From the IMG/VR virus record IMGVR_UViG_3300032291_002405, positions 1 through 64,000 of that record: a DNA stretch of 64,000 nucleotides; one strand, written 5' to 3'. The notes beneath the pieces were generated by a model that worked only from the letters and a program-made list of their open reading frames with translations, ran no database searches and was not told the origin of the DNA. Below, piece after piece: positions 39,577 to 48,038 of the stretch (its first letter is position 1; each line of letters opens with the position of its first letter). The stretch is from a virus. A program made the translations under genes and the position numbers.

Positions 39577-41794
39577 ATTGAATCACTTTAGAAACATTAT
39601 CGGTTTTCTCAATTCTAACAACTGAGTTGGCCCACTGACCTACTAATGGATTGTGTGTTATCACAAATATTCTTTCAAAGTAATCTTTAATCTTACTGAA
39701 GAAATCACCAACCATTTCAAGATTTTCATTTGAAATTTTACCGAATACTTCATCGAAAACAATTATATTTGGTTTTGGTAATGAACATATCTTACTTAAT
39801 ACTGCTCTTAATGCCAGTGATGCAATTGTTCTTTCAAATCCTGAACCGCTAACCATAAGTTTTTCAATACCTGTTGAATTATCAATCATTACAAATTCAA
39901 CTTCATTTTTTTCACTTATTCTAACCTCGAGCTTAAATAAAGCACTATCTTGAAGTAATCTTTGTAGTTCCTCATTTATTAACGGCATCATTGTTTTCAT
40001 AATCATCTTAGAAATTCCGTTTTTACCGTAGATTTCAAGATAAGACTTATATATTTTTTCTTTTTCGAATTCCTGAGCAATTAAAGATATTTTATCATAC
40101 TTCGAATTAATGTCTCGTTCAGAATTTTGAATCATGGTATTGTTATAAGATATTTTAGAAACGTGTTCGGACTTTTCTTTCTCAATCTCATTAATTCTTA
40201 AATTAGCTTTAATTATTTTTTCTTCAATACTCTTATTTTTTTCAATCTTATCTTGAACTTCATGATATCTTTTTAAAGTATCTTGTGCTCTTTCTAATTT
40301 TAACTTTTCAGCCTCAAGAGTTAATTCGTACTTTTCACGAACTAATTTATTTCTTTCATATTCATAAAAATCTTTCTTAAGTTGAACAAAAAATTCTTCT
40401 TTGCCGTTTAACTCATGCCTTATCGATGTTTTTTGTTCTTTTTGTATGATATATCCGTCAAGTTCGGCGATTTTTGCATTTGTAATCGCCGCGTTCATTA
40501 ACTCAATTCCACAATGTTCACATTTGATTCCACCTTCAACTGAAGATTTTAAACGATTGATTGACGATATTTCCGTGTCTATTTTAACTATTTCACGATA
40601 AACCTCATTGATTTCTTCTTTAATTTTATCATGCTGGTCTTCATGATAATATTCTTTCGGTTCAACAACAACAACTTCGTTTATTTTCTTTTTAAGGTCG
40701 GATATTTTTAAATTAATATCTGAAATTGTCGATTCAAGATTTCTTGGATTTAAAATTAATAATTCATGGTCGATATCCGTATATTTTTGACCAATTAAAT
40801 CTTCTTTAAATTTTTTACCGGTTTCAAGTTTTTCATCAGATTCTTTAATACTATTTTCTAAGTTAAAAATGGAAACCTTATAATCATTAATCTTAGTAAC
40901 CAAATCATTGATTTCATTTTTTAATGTTTCAGTATTATAAACATTTGAAATCATGGACTTACTAAATGTTGAATATAACTCTTTACCCGCCTCTTCCTTT
41001 CTCTTAAGAAATTCTAAACCTAAAAACCTTGATAATACCTGTCCACGAGCTGTTGGTTTAGAATCAATTAAATCTTCAAGATTGGATGCTGTTGTTAAAA
41101 TAGTCATCAAAAAATCATCAATGTTACCTATCGAATTTTTGATAAAGCTTTCAGTTTCTCTTCTTTGTTCACCTGTGAAATTTTGTAATTGACCATCAGG
41201 TAACTTTTTAAAGAAATCCAATTCCGTCTTTACATTCCATTCTCCCGACTTTGATTTCTTTCTGGTTATTTGTCTAACCAAAATATAATCTTCACCGTCA
41301 ATGGTAATTTCACCTCTAACAGATACTTTATCCTTATCGGTAAATCTATTAAAAATTTCCTCGGCTTTAGATGTTTTAGTCGTTGTATTAAAAAATAAAA
41401 ACAGTAATAAATCTACTGTTAATACTGTGTTGTGTGAAACAATTCCATTACTATAATATTGATGTACCTCAGCAACTTGAATATCATATAGAGTATCTTT
41501 TTCCCCTAATATCTGAATATTAGTTACTGAACTATCCCCTTCCTTTGTTTGTATTTTATCACCTGTCTTAATATCTTTAAGTACAACAAATTCATTGTCT
41601 GTTTTTTTCAATCTATGGTAATCAGCACCTTCAACAAACATACCATTATCCAATTCACACCTATAAACATCGGCATTTTTTTCAGTTATACCGCACCATT
41701 CAATATTTTTATACCCATACGGTGTGTTAACTTTAAACCCTAAATCACCGTATTTTTGGTATAATTCGTACAATTCTTCAATTTTAATTTTCAT
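39575..41794 (-). CDS. gp46: gp46-like (SbcC/Rad50) ATPase, C-part, with split-intein C-fragment at its N-terminus
   Basis: 739 residues. Residues 1-122 are an intein C-part: IKTGDKIQ (block B/F region) and the terminal block G VSHN (119-122). T123 is the +1 residue and completes Walker A. The extein (123-739) reads TVLTVDLLLFLFF, a long coiled coil interrupted by a zinc-hook KCEHC, then the ABC signature MVSGSGFERTIASLALRA, Walker B IIVFDEVFG and an H-loop VITHNP. It supplies the second half of the recombination nuclease ATPase, partner of gp47 (44606). It overlaps the homing-endonuclease gene by 11 bp. Without splicing, the protein lacks a P-loop lysine. Confidence 0.9.
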   Translation of the reverse strand: MKIKIEELYELYQKYGDLGFKVNTPYGYKNIEWCGITEKNADVYRCELDNGMFVEGADYHRLKKTDNEFVVLKDIKTGDKIQTKEGDSSVTNIQILGEKDTLYDIQVAEVHQYYSNGIVSHNTVLTVDLLLFLFFNTTTKTSKAEEIFNRFTDKDKVSVRGEITIDGEDYILVRQITRKKSKSGEWNVKTELDFFKKLPDGQLQNFTGEQRRETESFIKNSIGNIDDFLMTILTTASNLEDLIDSKPTARGQVLSRFLGLEFLKRKEEAGKELYSTFSKSMISNVYNTETLKNEINDLVTKINDYKVSIFNLENSIKESDEKLETGKKFKEDLIGQKYTDIDHELLILNPRNLESTISDINLKISDLKKKINEVVVVEPKEYYHEDQHDKIKEEINEVYREIVKIDTEISSINRLKSSVEGGIKCEHCGIELMNAAITNAKIAELDGYIIQKEQKTSIRHELNGKEEFFVQLKKDFYEYERNKLVREKYELTLEAEKLKLERAQDTLKRYHEVQDKIEKNKSIEEKIIKANLRINEIEKEKSEHVSKISYNNTMIQNSERDINSKYDKISLIAQEFEKEKIYKSYLEIYGKNGISKMIMKTMMPLINEELQRLLQDSALFKLEVRISEKNEVEFVMIDNSTGIEKLMVSGSGFERTIASLALRAVLSKICSLPKPNIIVFDEVFGKISNENLEMVGDFFSKIKDYFERIFVITHNPLVGQWANSVVRIEKTDNVSKVIQ
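41429..41794 (-). other. split-intein C-fragment (122 residues)
   Basis: Begins with the gene's own start MKIKIEELYELYQKYG, which parallels the end of block A of atypically split inteins such as AceL-TerL, continues with a beta-rich Hint fold, and ends in the invariant His-Asn followed by Thr+1. The fragment is far longer than the 35-45 residues of classical C-inteins, so the split lies near the N-terminus. Confidence 0.85.
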
Positions 41795-42794
41795 TTTTTA
41801 AAAATTTTAAACATTTTTTTATTACTTTTTCTTTATCTTTTTTGTATTCGGAATCCCATATAACTAAAACATCAAACATATGTTTATTTGCAAGCTCAAT
41901 CTTAGTATTGTCCTTTTTCCATATATCTTCGGATGTAATATTCTTACGAAAAGGGTTTGGGGTTTCACTTATTGTGTAAATTTTTGGATTGGCGTGGTAA
42001 TTATCACCATTATATTCAATAATTTTTTTATTTAATAAATCGGTAAAATCATACCGATAAAATCCATCATTATCTGTTAACACAAACTCACCCCCTTTTT
42101 TAGCAAACATTATATAATTCAATTCCTCAATATTTTTATAATATTTTAACAACTCAAAAAATAAGTCTTGCGACACTTTGGAATATCCAGATTTTAAATT
42201 ACCATTCTTATATAGCGATTCTTGCCATTTTTTTTGTCTTTCGTTGAATATTTTTTTTCCATCTTTTTTACCATATTTTTCAATACATTTAATCAAACTA
42301 AACTTATTCTGACCTTCAGATACTTTCTTTTTTGACTCATCATTAGAGAACCCTCGACTTATCCAATATTCAACACGTCTTGGTGAATTTAATATACCTT
42401 CTTTAATTTTTTTTTCTCTAAATAATTTTATACCTTCCAATTCACCGTATTTAATAATAAAAGCCCTTTCAGTATTCATTAAATGAAGTTCAGTCTTTAA
42501 TTTAGATTCCTCAATTGAAAACCCTCGACTTAACCAATATTCAACAAAATTCGGTTTCATCTCTTTAACTTTCAATTTAGCATTTTCTTCACTCAATCCT
42601 CTTTCAACCCAATATTTAACACTAAATGCCGACCCTTTAATAATTTTAACGTCATTATCTTGTAGTCTTTTTATAACAACAGAATTATCGACGTTATATT
42701 TTTCAGAAATAAATCTAGTTGATTTCATTTCATTTACATACAAATTAATCATATCGTTAATTTGACTTTCACTAAAGTTATAAACTTTTCCCAT
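41784..42794 (-). CDS. free-standing homing endonuclease, EDxHD/Vsr-like
   Basis: 336 residues from the ATG at 42794, preceded by AAAAAGG; a start 17 codons upstream is less likely. Residues 6-48 are a helix-turn-helix, then three YWxxRGxS repeats (61-68, 86-93, 143-150) that probably bind DNA. The nuclease domain has RYDF (248-251) and IIEYNGDNYH (258-267), the signature of the Vsr-like homing endonucleases found in fractured genes, and ends with VLVIWDSEY. It lies exactly between the two gp46 halves and would cut an uninterrupted gp46 allele to spread the fracture. Confidence 0.85.
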   Translation of the reverse strand: MGKVYNFSESQINDMINLYVNEMKSTRFISEKYNVDNSVVIKRLQDNDVKIIKGSAFSVKYWVERGLSEENAKLKVKEMKPNFVEYWLSRGFSIEESKLKTELHLMNTERAFIIKYGELEGIKLFREKKIKEGILNSPRRVEYWISRGFSNDESKKKVSEGQNKFSLIKCIEKYGKKDGKKIFNERQKKWQESLYKNGNLKSGYSKVSQDLFFELLKYYKNIEELNYIMFAKKGGEFVLTDNDGFYRYDFTDLLNKKIIEYNGDNYHANPKIYTISETPNPFRKNITSEDIWKKDNTKIELANKHMFDVLVIWDSEYKKDKEKVIKKCLKFLKNEN

Positions 42795-42805
42795 AACCTT
42801 TTTAA

Positions 42806-42814
42806 TTATAAATA
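42806..42814 (-). promoter_or_regulatory. class B box TATTTATAA before the endonuclease gene
   Basis: TATTTATAA on the minus strand, 11 bp before the ATG at 42794. The endonuclease and downstream gp46 C-part could thus be expressed separately from the N-part. Confidence 0.4.
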
Positions 42815-42850
42815 TAACCGTCAAACTAAAAAGGTAATGAGACAATGTTA

Positions 42851-43411
42851 CTATTTTAACTCATCAGGTAAAAATCCCAACTTATTTATTATATAATCAA
42901 TATCAAAATCAATTTCAATATCCGTATTACCTCTAACGCATTTTCCACCAAAATTAGGAGGATTGGATTCAACAACAGTTATACCATTACACTTTTCAAA
43001 ATCCAACACTTGATTATCACCATACGATAGAAAATTACCAAATTCAATTTTCTTTATATACCATTTTTTAAATGCTGTTACCTCCTCATCGTTTATTTTT
43101 GCTTCAACAGCATTGTCTAAATCGATAACTTGTTCATAGATATTTTCCTGACCTTTTTGTTTTAAAAGTTCTTTTAATAATTCTACTTGATAATTTCGGT
43201 CCATAATGTTTAACGAAACATCTACAGTTTGTTGAACATCTTTCGATGTTTTAACTTTTGTTAAAACGTTAACATTTGTTGAATTATATTTTTTTGAAAA
43301 ATAATTTCGAATACTTTTAACCCTTTCTTGCGTAAAGTTTTCAGCGTTATCTTCCCATACAACTTGTATATATGGATTTTCTATTTTAGATACATCTAAC
43401 TTATGTTCCAT
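42851..43411 (-). CDS. gp46: gp46-like (SbcC/Rad50) ATPase, N-part, with split-intein N-fragment at its C-terminus
   Basis: 186 residues from the ATG at 43411. The frame also allows an ATG at 43453, but that overlaps the upstream gene and encodes a Pro-rich segment that looks like its shadow. An N-terminal extension of about 110 residues precedes the SMC/Rad50 head strand IKKIEFGNFLSYGDNQVLDF. The P-loop region SNPPNFGGK then breaks off at C158, the first residue of a 29-residue intein N-part (CVRGNTDIEIDFD...). The stop follows directly. Walker A is therefore interrupted between Lys and Ser/Thr, a favoured intein site. Confidence 0.9.
   Translation of the reverse strand: MEHKLDVSKIENPYIQVVWEDNAENFTQERVKSIRNYFSKKYNSTNVNVLTKVKTSKDVQQTVDVSLNIMDRNYQVELLKELLKQKGQENIYEQVIDLDNAVEAKINDEEVTAFKKWYIKKIEFGNFLSYGDNQVLDFEKCNGITVVESNPPNFGGKCVRGNTDIEIDFDIDYIINKLGFLPDELK
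42854..42940 (-). other. split-intein N-fragment (29 residues)
   Basis: Starts with the catalytic Cys (codon 42938-42940) immediately after GGK. CVRGNTDIEI fits intein block A (Cys-hydrophobic-x-Gly-x-Thr). At 29 residues it is among the short N-fragments of atypically split inteins; the last 15 or so residues are helical and may mediate fragment association. Confidence 0.85.
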
Positions 43412-43415
43412 ATAC

Positions 43416-43622
43416 TTATAATTCGGTGTTGGTGGTGGGTTGAACAAGTCCATTATTTTCTGTATCACCTGACGATTTCACGTATTCTTCGTGCATATCT
43501 TTCAAGTGTTTAATTAATGTTTCATTATACAATGTTTGCATTTTCTTTGCTTCTTGTTGTCTCGTTTGATTTCTTTGAGCAACTTTCTTCTTGTGATTTT
43601 TTCTATTTCTTGATACTGGCAT
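43416..43622 (-). CDS. small basic protein
   Basis: 68 residues from the ATG at 43622 (MPVSRNRKNHKKK...). The first 25 residues are strongly basic, then a helix (QTLYNETLIKHLKDMHEEY) and a polar tail. Family not recognised. It sits directly upstream of gp46-N in the recombination operon; nucleic-acid binding is plausible from charge. Confidence 0.55.
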   Translation of the reverse strand: MPVSRNRKNHKKKVAQRNQTRQQEAKKMQTLYNETLIKHLKDMHEEYVKSSGDTENNGLVQPTTNTEL

Positions 43623-43639
43623 AACCAATTATAATTAAT

Positions 43640-43975
43640 TTATTTTTTATTTTCAAACCATTCGATAATTGCATTAATTGCCCATACCGAACCTGACGCT
43701 AACATACCGTCAAAAAATGTACTTATTACAATATGAGTATCGTAAGAATATTTTGTTGGTGAAAATAAAACCAAACTCATAAAAAATCCGCACCACGCGG
43801 ATGTACACATCATACAGGAAATTAATCCCGATAAAAATTTTCCAAGTCCTTGAAATGGGGCATGTTCATCCTCACCCCATTTGTGAAGTCCTCTTCTTAA
43901 TGGTTCAAAAATTGAACCGTACACTAAAATTTGGCTCATTCCATAAGCCGCTAAAATCCAAATTGTTAACCACAT
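43640..43975 (-). CDS. small membrane protein, DUF1360-like pattern
   Basis: 111 residues with hydrophobic segments at about 3-20, 48-68 and 82-102. CMMCTSAWCGFFMSL resembles the Cys-x2-Cys-x-(S/A)-W-x-G segment of DUF1360-type membrane proteins. Encoded inside the recombination operon without an obvious functional link. Confidence 0.5.
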   Translation of the reverse strand: MWLTIWILAAYGMSQILVYGSIFEPLRRGLHKWGEDEHAPFQGLGKFLSGLISCMMCTSAWCGFFMSLVLFSPTKYSYDTHIVISTFFDGMLASGSVWAINAIIEWFENKK

Positions 43976-43979
43976 ATTT

Positions 43980-44606
43980 TTATTTATATAAATTGTCCCC
44001 TAAGTTTGATGACCGTAAATAAACCGCAGATTTTTCTTGTGATTTATTCAGTTGGTCTATTTGTTCTTTTAATTGTTTTATCTCATTATCTTTTTCACGA
44101 ATCTTACCCATCAATGTCTGTACTGTTTGTTGTAGTTGTTGAGTTCTATCATCGTCTAATTTTGGTGTATTTTGGAAAATTTTTTCCATTTCTTGGTTTT
44201 TAGTGGAAAATTCTCTCTTTTCATTTTCCAACTCTTGTATTTTTAACAATAATTCACTGTTGTCAGTTTTGTCGTAAATTTTTACTATTTTTTCGACAGG
44301 TATTTCCTTAACCACTTCAACAATTTTATCAACCGGTACCTCTTTTACAACCTCAACAATCTTTTCAACAATAACTTCTTTTATTACTTCAACAGGTATT
44401 TCCACCCGTTTTTCACGAATAACCTCCTTTTCCACCCATTTTTCTTGTTCTCCACCCATTTTTCCTAAAAGTCCGTATTTTTCAATATTGTATCCCGTCT
44501 TTAAACTTTTTTTCAAAACTTTATCGAAATCAACATTATTTAACTCACAAAACTTTTTAATGTCTTGTAATTCATAATCCGTAATATTAATTTCAACTTT
44601 TCCCAT
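43980..44606 (-). CDS. coiled-coil protein with VEK repeats and RHH-like N-terminus
   Basis: 208 residues. Residues 1-45 resemble a ribbon-helix-helix/CopG-like unit (VEINITDYELQDIKKF). Residues 60-108 are short repeats of the type IPVEVIKEV and EKIVEVVKEV. A coiled coil rich in Gln follows (110-195). It shares one base with the gp47 gene, so it may be a structural partner of the gp46/47 complex, which is inference. Confidence 0.6.
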   Translation of the reverse strand: MGKVEINITDYELQDIKKFCELNNVDFDKVLKKSLKTGYNIEKYGLLGKMGGEQEKWVEKEVIREKRVEIPVEVIKEVIVEKIVEVVKEVPVDKIVEVVKEIPVEKIVKIYDKTDNSELLLKIQELENEKREFSTKNQEMEKIFQNTPKLDDDRTQQLQQTVQTLMGKIREKDNEIKQLKEQIDQLNKSQEKSAVYLRSSNLGDNLYK

Positions 44607-45388
44607 TAATAATTCTTTAATTTTTCAGAACCCGATTCTATAACCGAATAATCGTCAATGTTGAACACCAAGAATGGTTTTGAATTGTGTAAATCAACAA
44701 ATTCATATTTATCAGAACTCACATCATAAATTCCATATCCGTGATTCCTTACACTTTCCCCGAAGTTATGTTGAATGATTGACCCCACCATATACGCCTT
44801 CTTCTTATTGGGGATATCAAATACTTGTCGCTTATGAATATCACCACAAAACACAACGTCACAACCCATAAAACGATGTGTATCAAACCCTTCTTCAAAT
44901 TTGTACCCAATATCCGTAGTAAGTCCAACAATTGGACCGTGGAATAACCCAATTTTAATGTTGTCGGAATTCGGGTCAATATCCGGAGTAATGTTATGGT
45001 CCATAAGTGAATAAACCACCCAATCAATATTTTCATCTTTATATACACCTCTGTTTTTATAATAATAAATGTATTCATTCTTAAGAGAACCAATAATTGG
45101 TGTCAATGCATCCAATCTTGACATATTGTTTTCCAAAAAGTCATGATTACCAATGATAACAATTGTTTTTGCAATCTTAGAACATTCTGTTAGTACCCAT
45201 GAAACCATTTCAATAAGTTCGGGTGTCATTTGATTTTTTGAATGTACTAAATCACCAGTAAAAACAATTCGGTCAGGAGCAATTTCACCCCACTGCTTAA
45301 ACATATCTTCAAGAATTGATTTATACAATTCATGGTCTTTAAACATACGAATATGTAAGTCAGAAAAATGTACTATTTTATTAATCAT
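44606..45388 (-). CDS. gp47: gp47-like (SbcD/Mre11) recombination nuclease
   Basis: 260 residues. Mn-dependent phosphoesterase nuclease subunit that pairs with gp46 to resect DNA ends for recombination-dependent replication. All metal-binding motifs are intact: FSDLHI (D10, H12), FTGDLVHS, IGNHDFLEN, FHGP, and CGDIHKRQ. The C-terminal capping domain is short, as in T4 gp47 (about 340 residues) or shorter. It lies in the same operon as the split gp46. Confidence 0.9.
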   Translation of the reverse strand: MINKIVHFSDLHIRMFKDHELYKSILEDMFKQWGEIAPDRIVFTGDLVHSKNQMTPELIEMVSWVLTECSKIAKTIVIIGNHDFLENNMSRLDALTPIIGSLKNEYIYYYKNRGVYKDENIDWVVYSLMDHNITPDIDPNSDNIKIGLFHGPIVGLTTDIGYKFEEGFDTHRFMGCDVVFCGDIHKRQVFDIPNKKKAYMVGSIIQHNFGESVRNHGYGIYDVSSDKYEFVDLHNSKPFLVFNIDDYSVIESGSEKLKNY

Positions 45389-45390
45389 GT

Positions 45391-45597
45391 TTATTCAAAT
45401 ATTTTAAAATCATCATTTATATGCCCACACTCAGCACATCTATATGTTGGGAATGGAACAATGGTATCTTGTGGTGAACCCGTAATAAGTTTAGAAACTT
45501 TTTTAATCATTGTTACTTCATTAAAAAAAACACTTTGACACTGTTCACATTTAACTGTCGGTTGTTCTTTTAAATTTATATTAAAATCTTTATCCAT
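45391..45597 (-). CDS. small zinc-ribbon protein
   Basis: 68 residues from the ATG at 45597. Two Cys-x2-Cys pairs (CEQC and CAEC) 35 residues apart form a zinc ribbon. It ends 2 bp before gp47 in the DNA-repair operon; a DNA- or protein-binding accessory role is likely. Confidence 0.65.
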   Translation of the reverse strand: MDKDFNINLKEQPTVKCEQCQSVFFNEVTMIKKVSKLITGSPQDTIVPFPTYRCAECGHINDDFKIFE

Positions 45598-45636
45598 GTA
45601 TGAATTATACATAATTTAACACCATAAATCAATTTT

Positions 45637-46410
45637 TTATTTATTATTAATGTGGTGTTCAATCATTGTTTTAAGTTCTGCCGTTAAATCTTTACATTTA
45701 TAGATTTTATAATTTTCATTATTTTCATTTATCCAAATCAAATAACTATTACCTAATTTTAAATTGGTATTTTTTTCGATGATATGTTTATATAGACCTA
45801 ATTGAAGGGAATATGTATTAATTTCGCAAACATCTAAATGTGATATCGGCGATTTAAACCGTTCCCCGAAATCGTTTTTTTCTTTGATAGCTTTATTCGT
45901 TTTATAATCCCATATTTCCAACATAGTTGATTTTTTGTTATAGAACAAACAGTCAATCATACCCGCAATTTCATAATCATGGTCACAAACAACCAATTCC
46001 ATTTTCACAGGTATTAGATTTTCAGAAGCATCCGCCCAAAACTTTTTAAATATAAGCTCACACTTATCATAATTTTCTTTAATTATGTCTAACCCAAAAG
46101 CATTAATAGCGACTGATGGGTCATATGGAAATGATTTATTATTCCACCAATTCTCGGCCATATTATGGACCAAAGTACCTTTTACGGTCGATATGTCCCT
46201 TTTTAAATCCCAATCCGCAATAACATCATTAACATCCAACTTTCTTCGGTTAGCATATTGTTCAGCCATTCTTTGAGTTTCAAATTTTGGTTTAAAATTA
46301 CCAATAAATGTTGTTGCTGAAACATATTCCCTTCCATTCACATAATATTTGTGTGGACCATCAAAATATTTAACGTCGTTAAATTTAGCTAATTCTAAAA
46401 TAGTATCCAT
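45637..46410 (-). CDS. RecB-like PD-(D/E)xK exonuclease
   Basis: 257 residues. VKGTLVHNMAE supplies the N-terminal His, AGMIDCLFY the Asp, EIWDYKTNK the (D/E)xK pair, and a later YSLQLGLYKHI the Q-x3-Y motif of RecB-family (Cas4-like) nucleases. It probably processes DNA ends. It shares one base with the primase gene. Confidence 0.8.
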   Translation of the reverse strand: MDTILELAKFNDVKYFDGPHKYYVNGREYVSATTFIGNFKPKFETQRMAEQYANRRKLDVNDVIADWDLKRDISTVKGTLVHNMAENWWNNKSFPYDPSVAINAFGLDIIKENYDKCELIFKKFWADASENLIPVKMELVVCDHDYEIAGMIDCLFYNKKSTMLEIWDYKTNKAIKEKNDFGERFKSPISHLDVCEINTYSLQLGLYKHIIEKNTNLKLGNSYLIWINENNENYKIYKCKDLTAELKTMIEHHINNK

Positions 46411-47333
46411 TATCTTTCTAATTGTATAAAATATTCGGGTAATAATTCACCCCTTAAATCCGCAATGTCCTTACCATCAGGTAATTTAACCACTTTTATC
46501 CTTCCGTATAGTCTACCACCACTTAATTTAAAATATAATCGTTTAGAATCTTCCCAAGCGTCAGAATCTAAAACAATAATAATATCTTTCTTCGCCTTGT
46601 CATATAACTTTTCAAATAAAATATCAGACATCTTCTTACCTAAAAGAGCTATTGAATTTGGTAGAAATAAAGCGTCAAATGGCCCTTCACATAAATGAAT
46701 GTCTTGTTCCCAATCAATTAGACTTTCATTAAAAATGATGATTTGTTTTTCAGCCTCAGGGTTTTTATATTTTGACTTTGAATTTGGATTCCATGAACGA
46801 CCTGTATAATAATTAAGTTCACCTTCATCATCAAACGATGGGATAATAATCCTATTTGCATAATCACCTTCCAAAGAATACCCTATTTGGTGTTTCTGAA
46901 TCATTTCATCTGTAACACCTCGTCTTTTAAGGTAATTTCGCATTTCCCTAAATGGTATGTGATATTGGTTCCCATCGGTCGCCAATTTAAAATCTTTGGG
47001 TAATTTTAATTCATCATATTCTTTATTAACCCGTTTAAATTCATCAGGTCTTATAAGTTCATAAAGTTCTTTGTCTTTCTTTTTACCATATCGGTCAATC
47101 AGATAACCAAGATGTCCCTTGGTATTATGGGTTTCTCCGCAAACCCAACATTTAAAAACATGTTGAGAATAGTTGATTTCTAAATTACCTTTACCATCAA
47201 GTCTATCTAAACCCTTTAAATCATACGAACACACGGGGCAATCATAGGATATTTGACCTCTGGACTCATAATGTAACTTGGATTTACCAAAAATACCATC
47301 AAGTAGTTCCACCATTAAGGCATTATCTTCCAT
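46410..47333 (-). CDS. DnaG-type primase (zinc ribbon + Toprim)
   Basis: 307 residues. Zinc-binding CPVC (C32, C35) and CWVC (C62, C65), then a catalytic domain, and a Toprim fold with CEGPFDALF near residue 216 and VLDSDAW near 262. It is shorter than host DnaG because there is no C-terminal helicase-interaction domain, as in T4 gp61-like primases. It makes lagging-strand primers and neighbours exonuclease and resolvase genes. Confidence 0.85.
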   Translation of the reverse strand: MEDNALMVELLDGIFGKSKLHYESRGQISYDCPVCSYDLKGLDRLDGKGNLEINYSQHVFKCWVCGETHNTKGHLGYLIDRYGKKKDKELYELIRPDEFKRVNKEYDELKLPKDFKLATDGNQYHIPFREMRNYLKRRGVTDEMIQKHQIGYSLEGDYANRIIIPSFDDEGELNYYTGRSWNPNSKSKYKNPEAEKQIIIFNESLIDWEQDIHLCEGPFDALFLPNSIALLGKKMSDILFEKLYDKAKKDIIIVLDSDAWEDSKRLYFKLSGGRLYGRIKVVKLPDGKDIADLRGELLPEYFIQLER

Positions 47334-47369
47334 AATTGGAATATAATTAAAATGTAAAAGAAAATCAAA

Positions 47370-47978
47370 TTACCAAAAAGAATTCATTTTCATATACCCT
47401 CTAACACAGGTATAAGCATCTGATTGGTCAAAACATTCTTTTTTTAGTGTAACATTTTTAGTATATAACCAAACAATTTGAGGTTCTTGTTTTGAAACCA
47501 AATCCCAAATGACCGCCTTTTTATCAATATCTTTAGGATAACCACCAAACAATGTTTCACGATTTTTATCATTCTTACCCATTAATTGAGGCCATGCATA
47601 TTTTCTCGAATTATATGTTGATATATAATCAGGAATTACACCTAATGTATCATATATCGCCTTAGTTATCATTGCATTATATTTCATTAAAGTACCGACA
47701 GTATTAACATTATTGGACCCTAACAATGGTTCTTCAATTATTACCTTTGTGATTCCAAGATTTTTATAATCCTTCAACTTTTCAATAAAAGCATCAACTT
47801 TTAAAATCATTTCTTCAACCTTGTTATCAGGTTTTGGTTTTATTATCGGTGAAAAGTGTGTTAATTCTAAAAGTTTCTCCGTTTTAATATCAAACAACGC
47901 CCACCCAATAGTTCGAGTTGAAACGTCTAATCCCAAAACTTTGGGGGAGTTTTTTAAATCCTGTTTTTTAACTGTCAT
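47370..47978 (-). CDS. RuvC-like Holliday-junction resolvase
   Basis: 202 residues with the RNase H fold of RuvC: LGLDVSTRTIGWAL (D18), VIIEEPL (E82/E83) and a C-terminal FDQSDAY (D184, D187) give the acidic active site. It resolves recombination and replication intermediates before packaging, the role endonuclease VII fills in T4. First gene of the recombination operon. Confidence 0.8.
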   Translation of the reverse strand: MTVKKQDLKNSPKVLGLDVSTRTIGWALFDIKTEKLLELTHFSPIIKPKPDNKVEEMILKVDAFIEKLKDYKNLGITKVIIEEPLLGSNNVNTVGTLMKYNAMITKAIYDTLGVIPDYISTYNSRKYAWPQLMGKNDKNRETLFGGYPKDIDKKAVIWDLVSKQEPQIVWLYTKNVTLKKECFDQSDAYTCVRGYMKMNSFW

Positions 47979-48038
47979 TTATATTAAAAATATATATGTT
48001 TTTATTTAAATAAGTAAATAATATGAAATGTTTGCTAA

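Noticed and set aside
42794-42845. A longer start for the homing endonuclease at 42845.
   Set aside because: The extra 17 residues are hydrophobic and unlike the family, and the class B box and AAAAAGG precede the ATG at 42794.
39575-43411. gp46 halves explained by a simple frameshift or sequencing error.
   Set aside because: A full endonuclease gene separates them, and the junctions carry precise intein ends (Cys1, His-Asn, Thr+1), which an error would not create.
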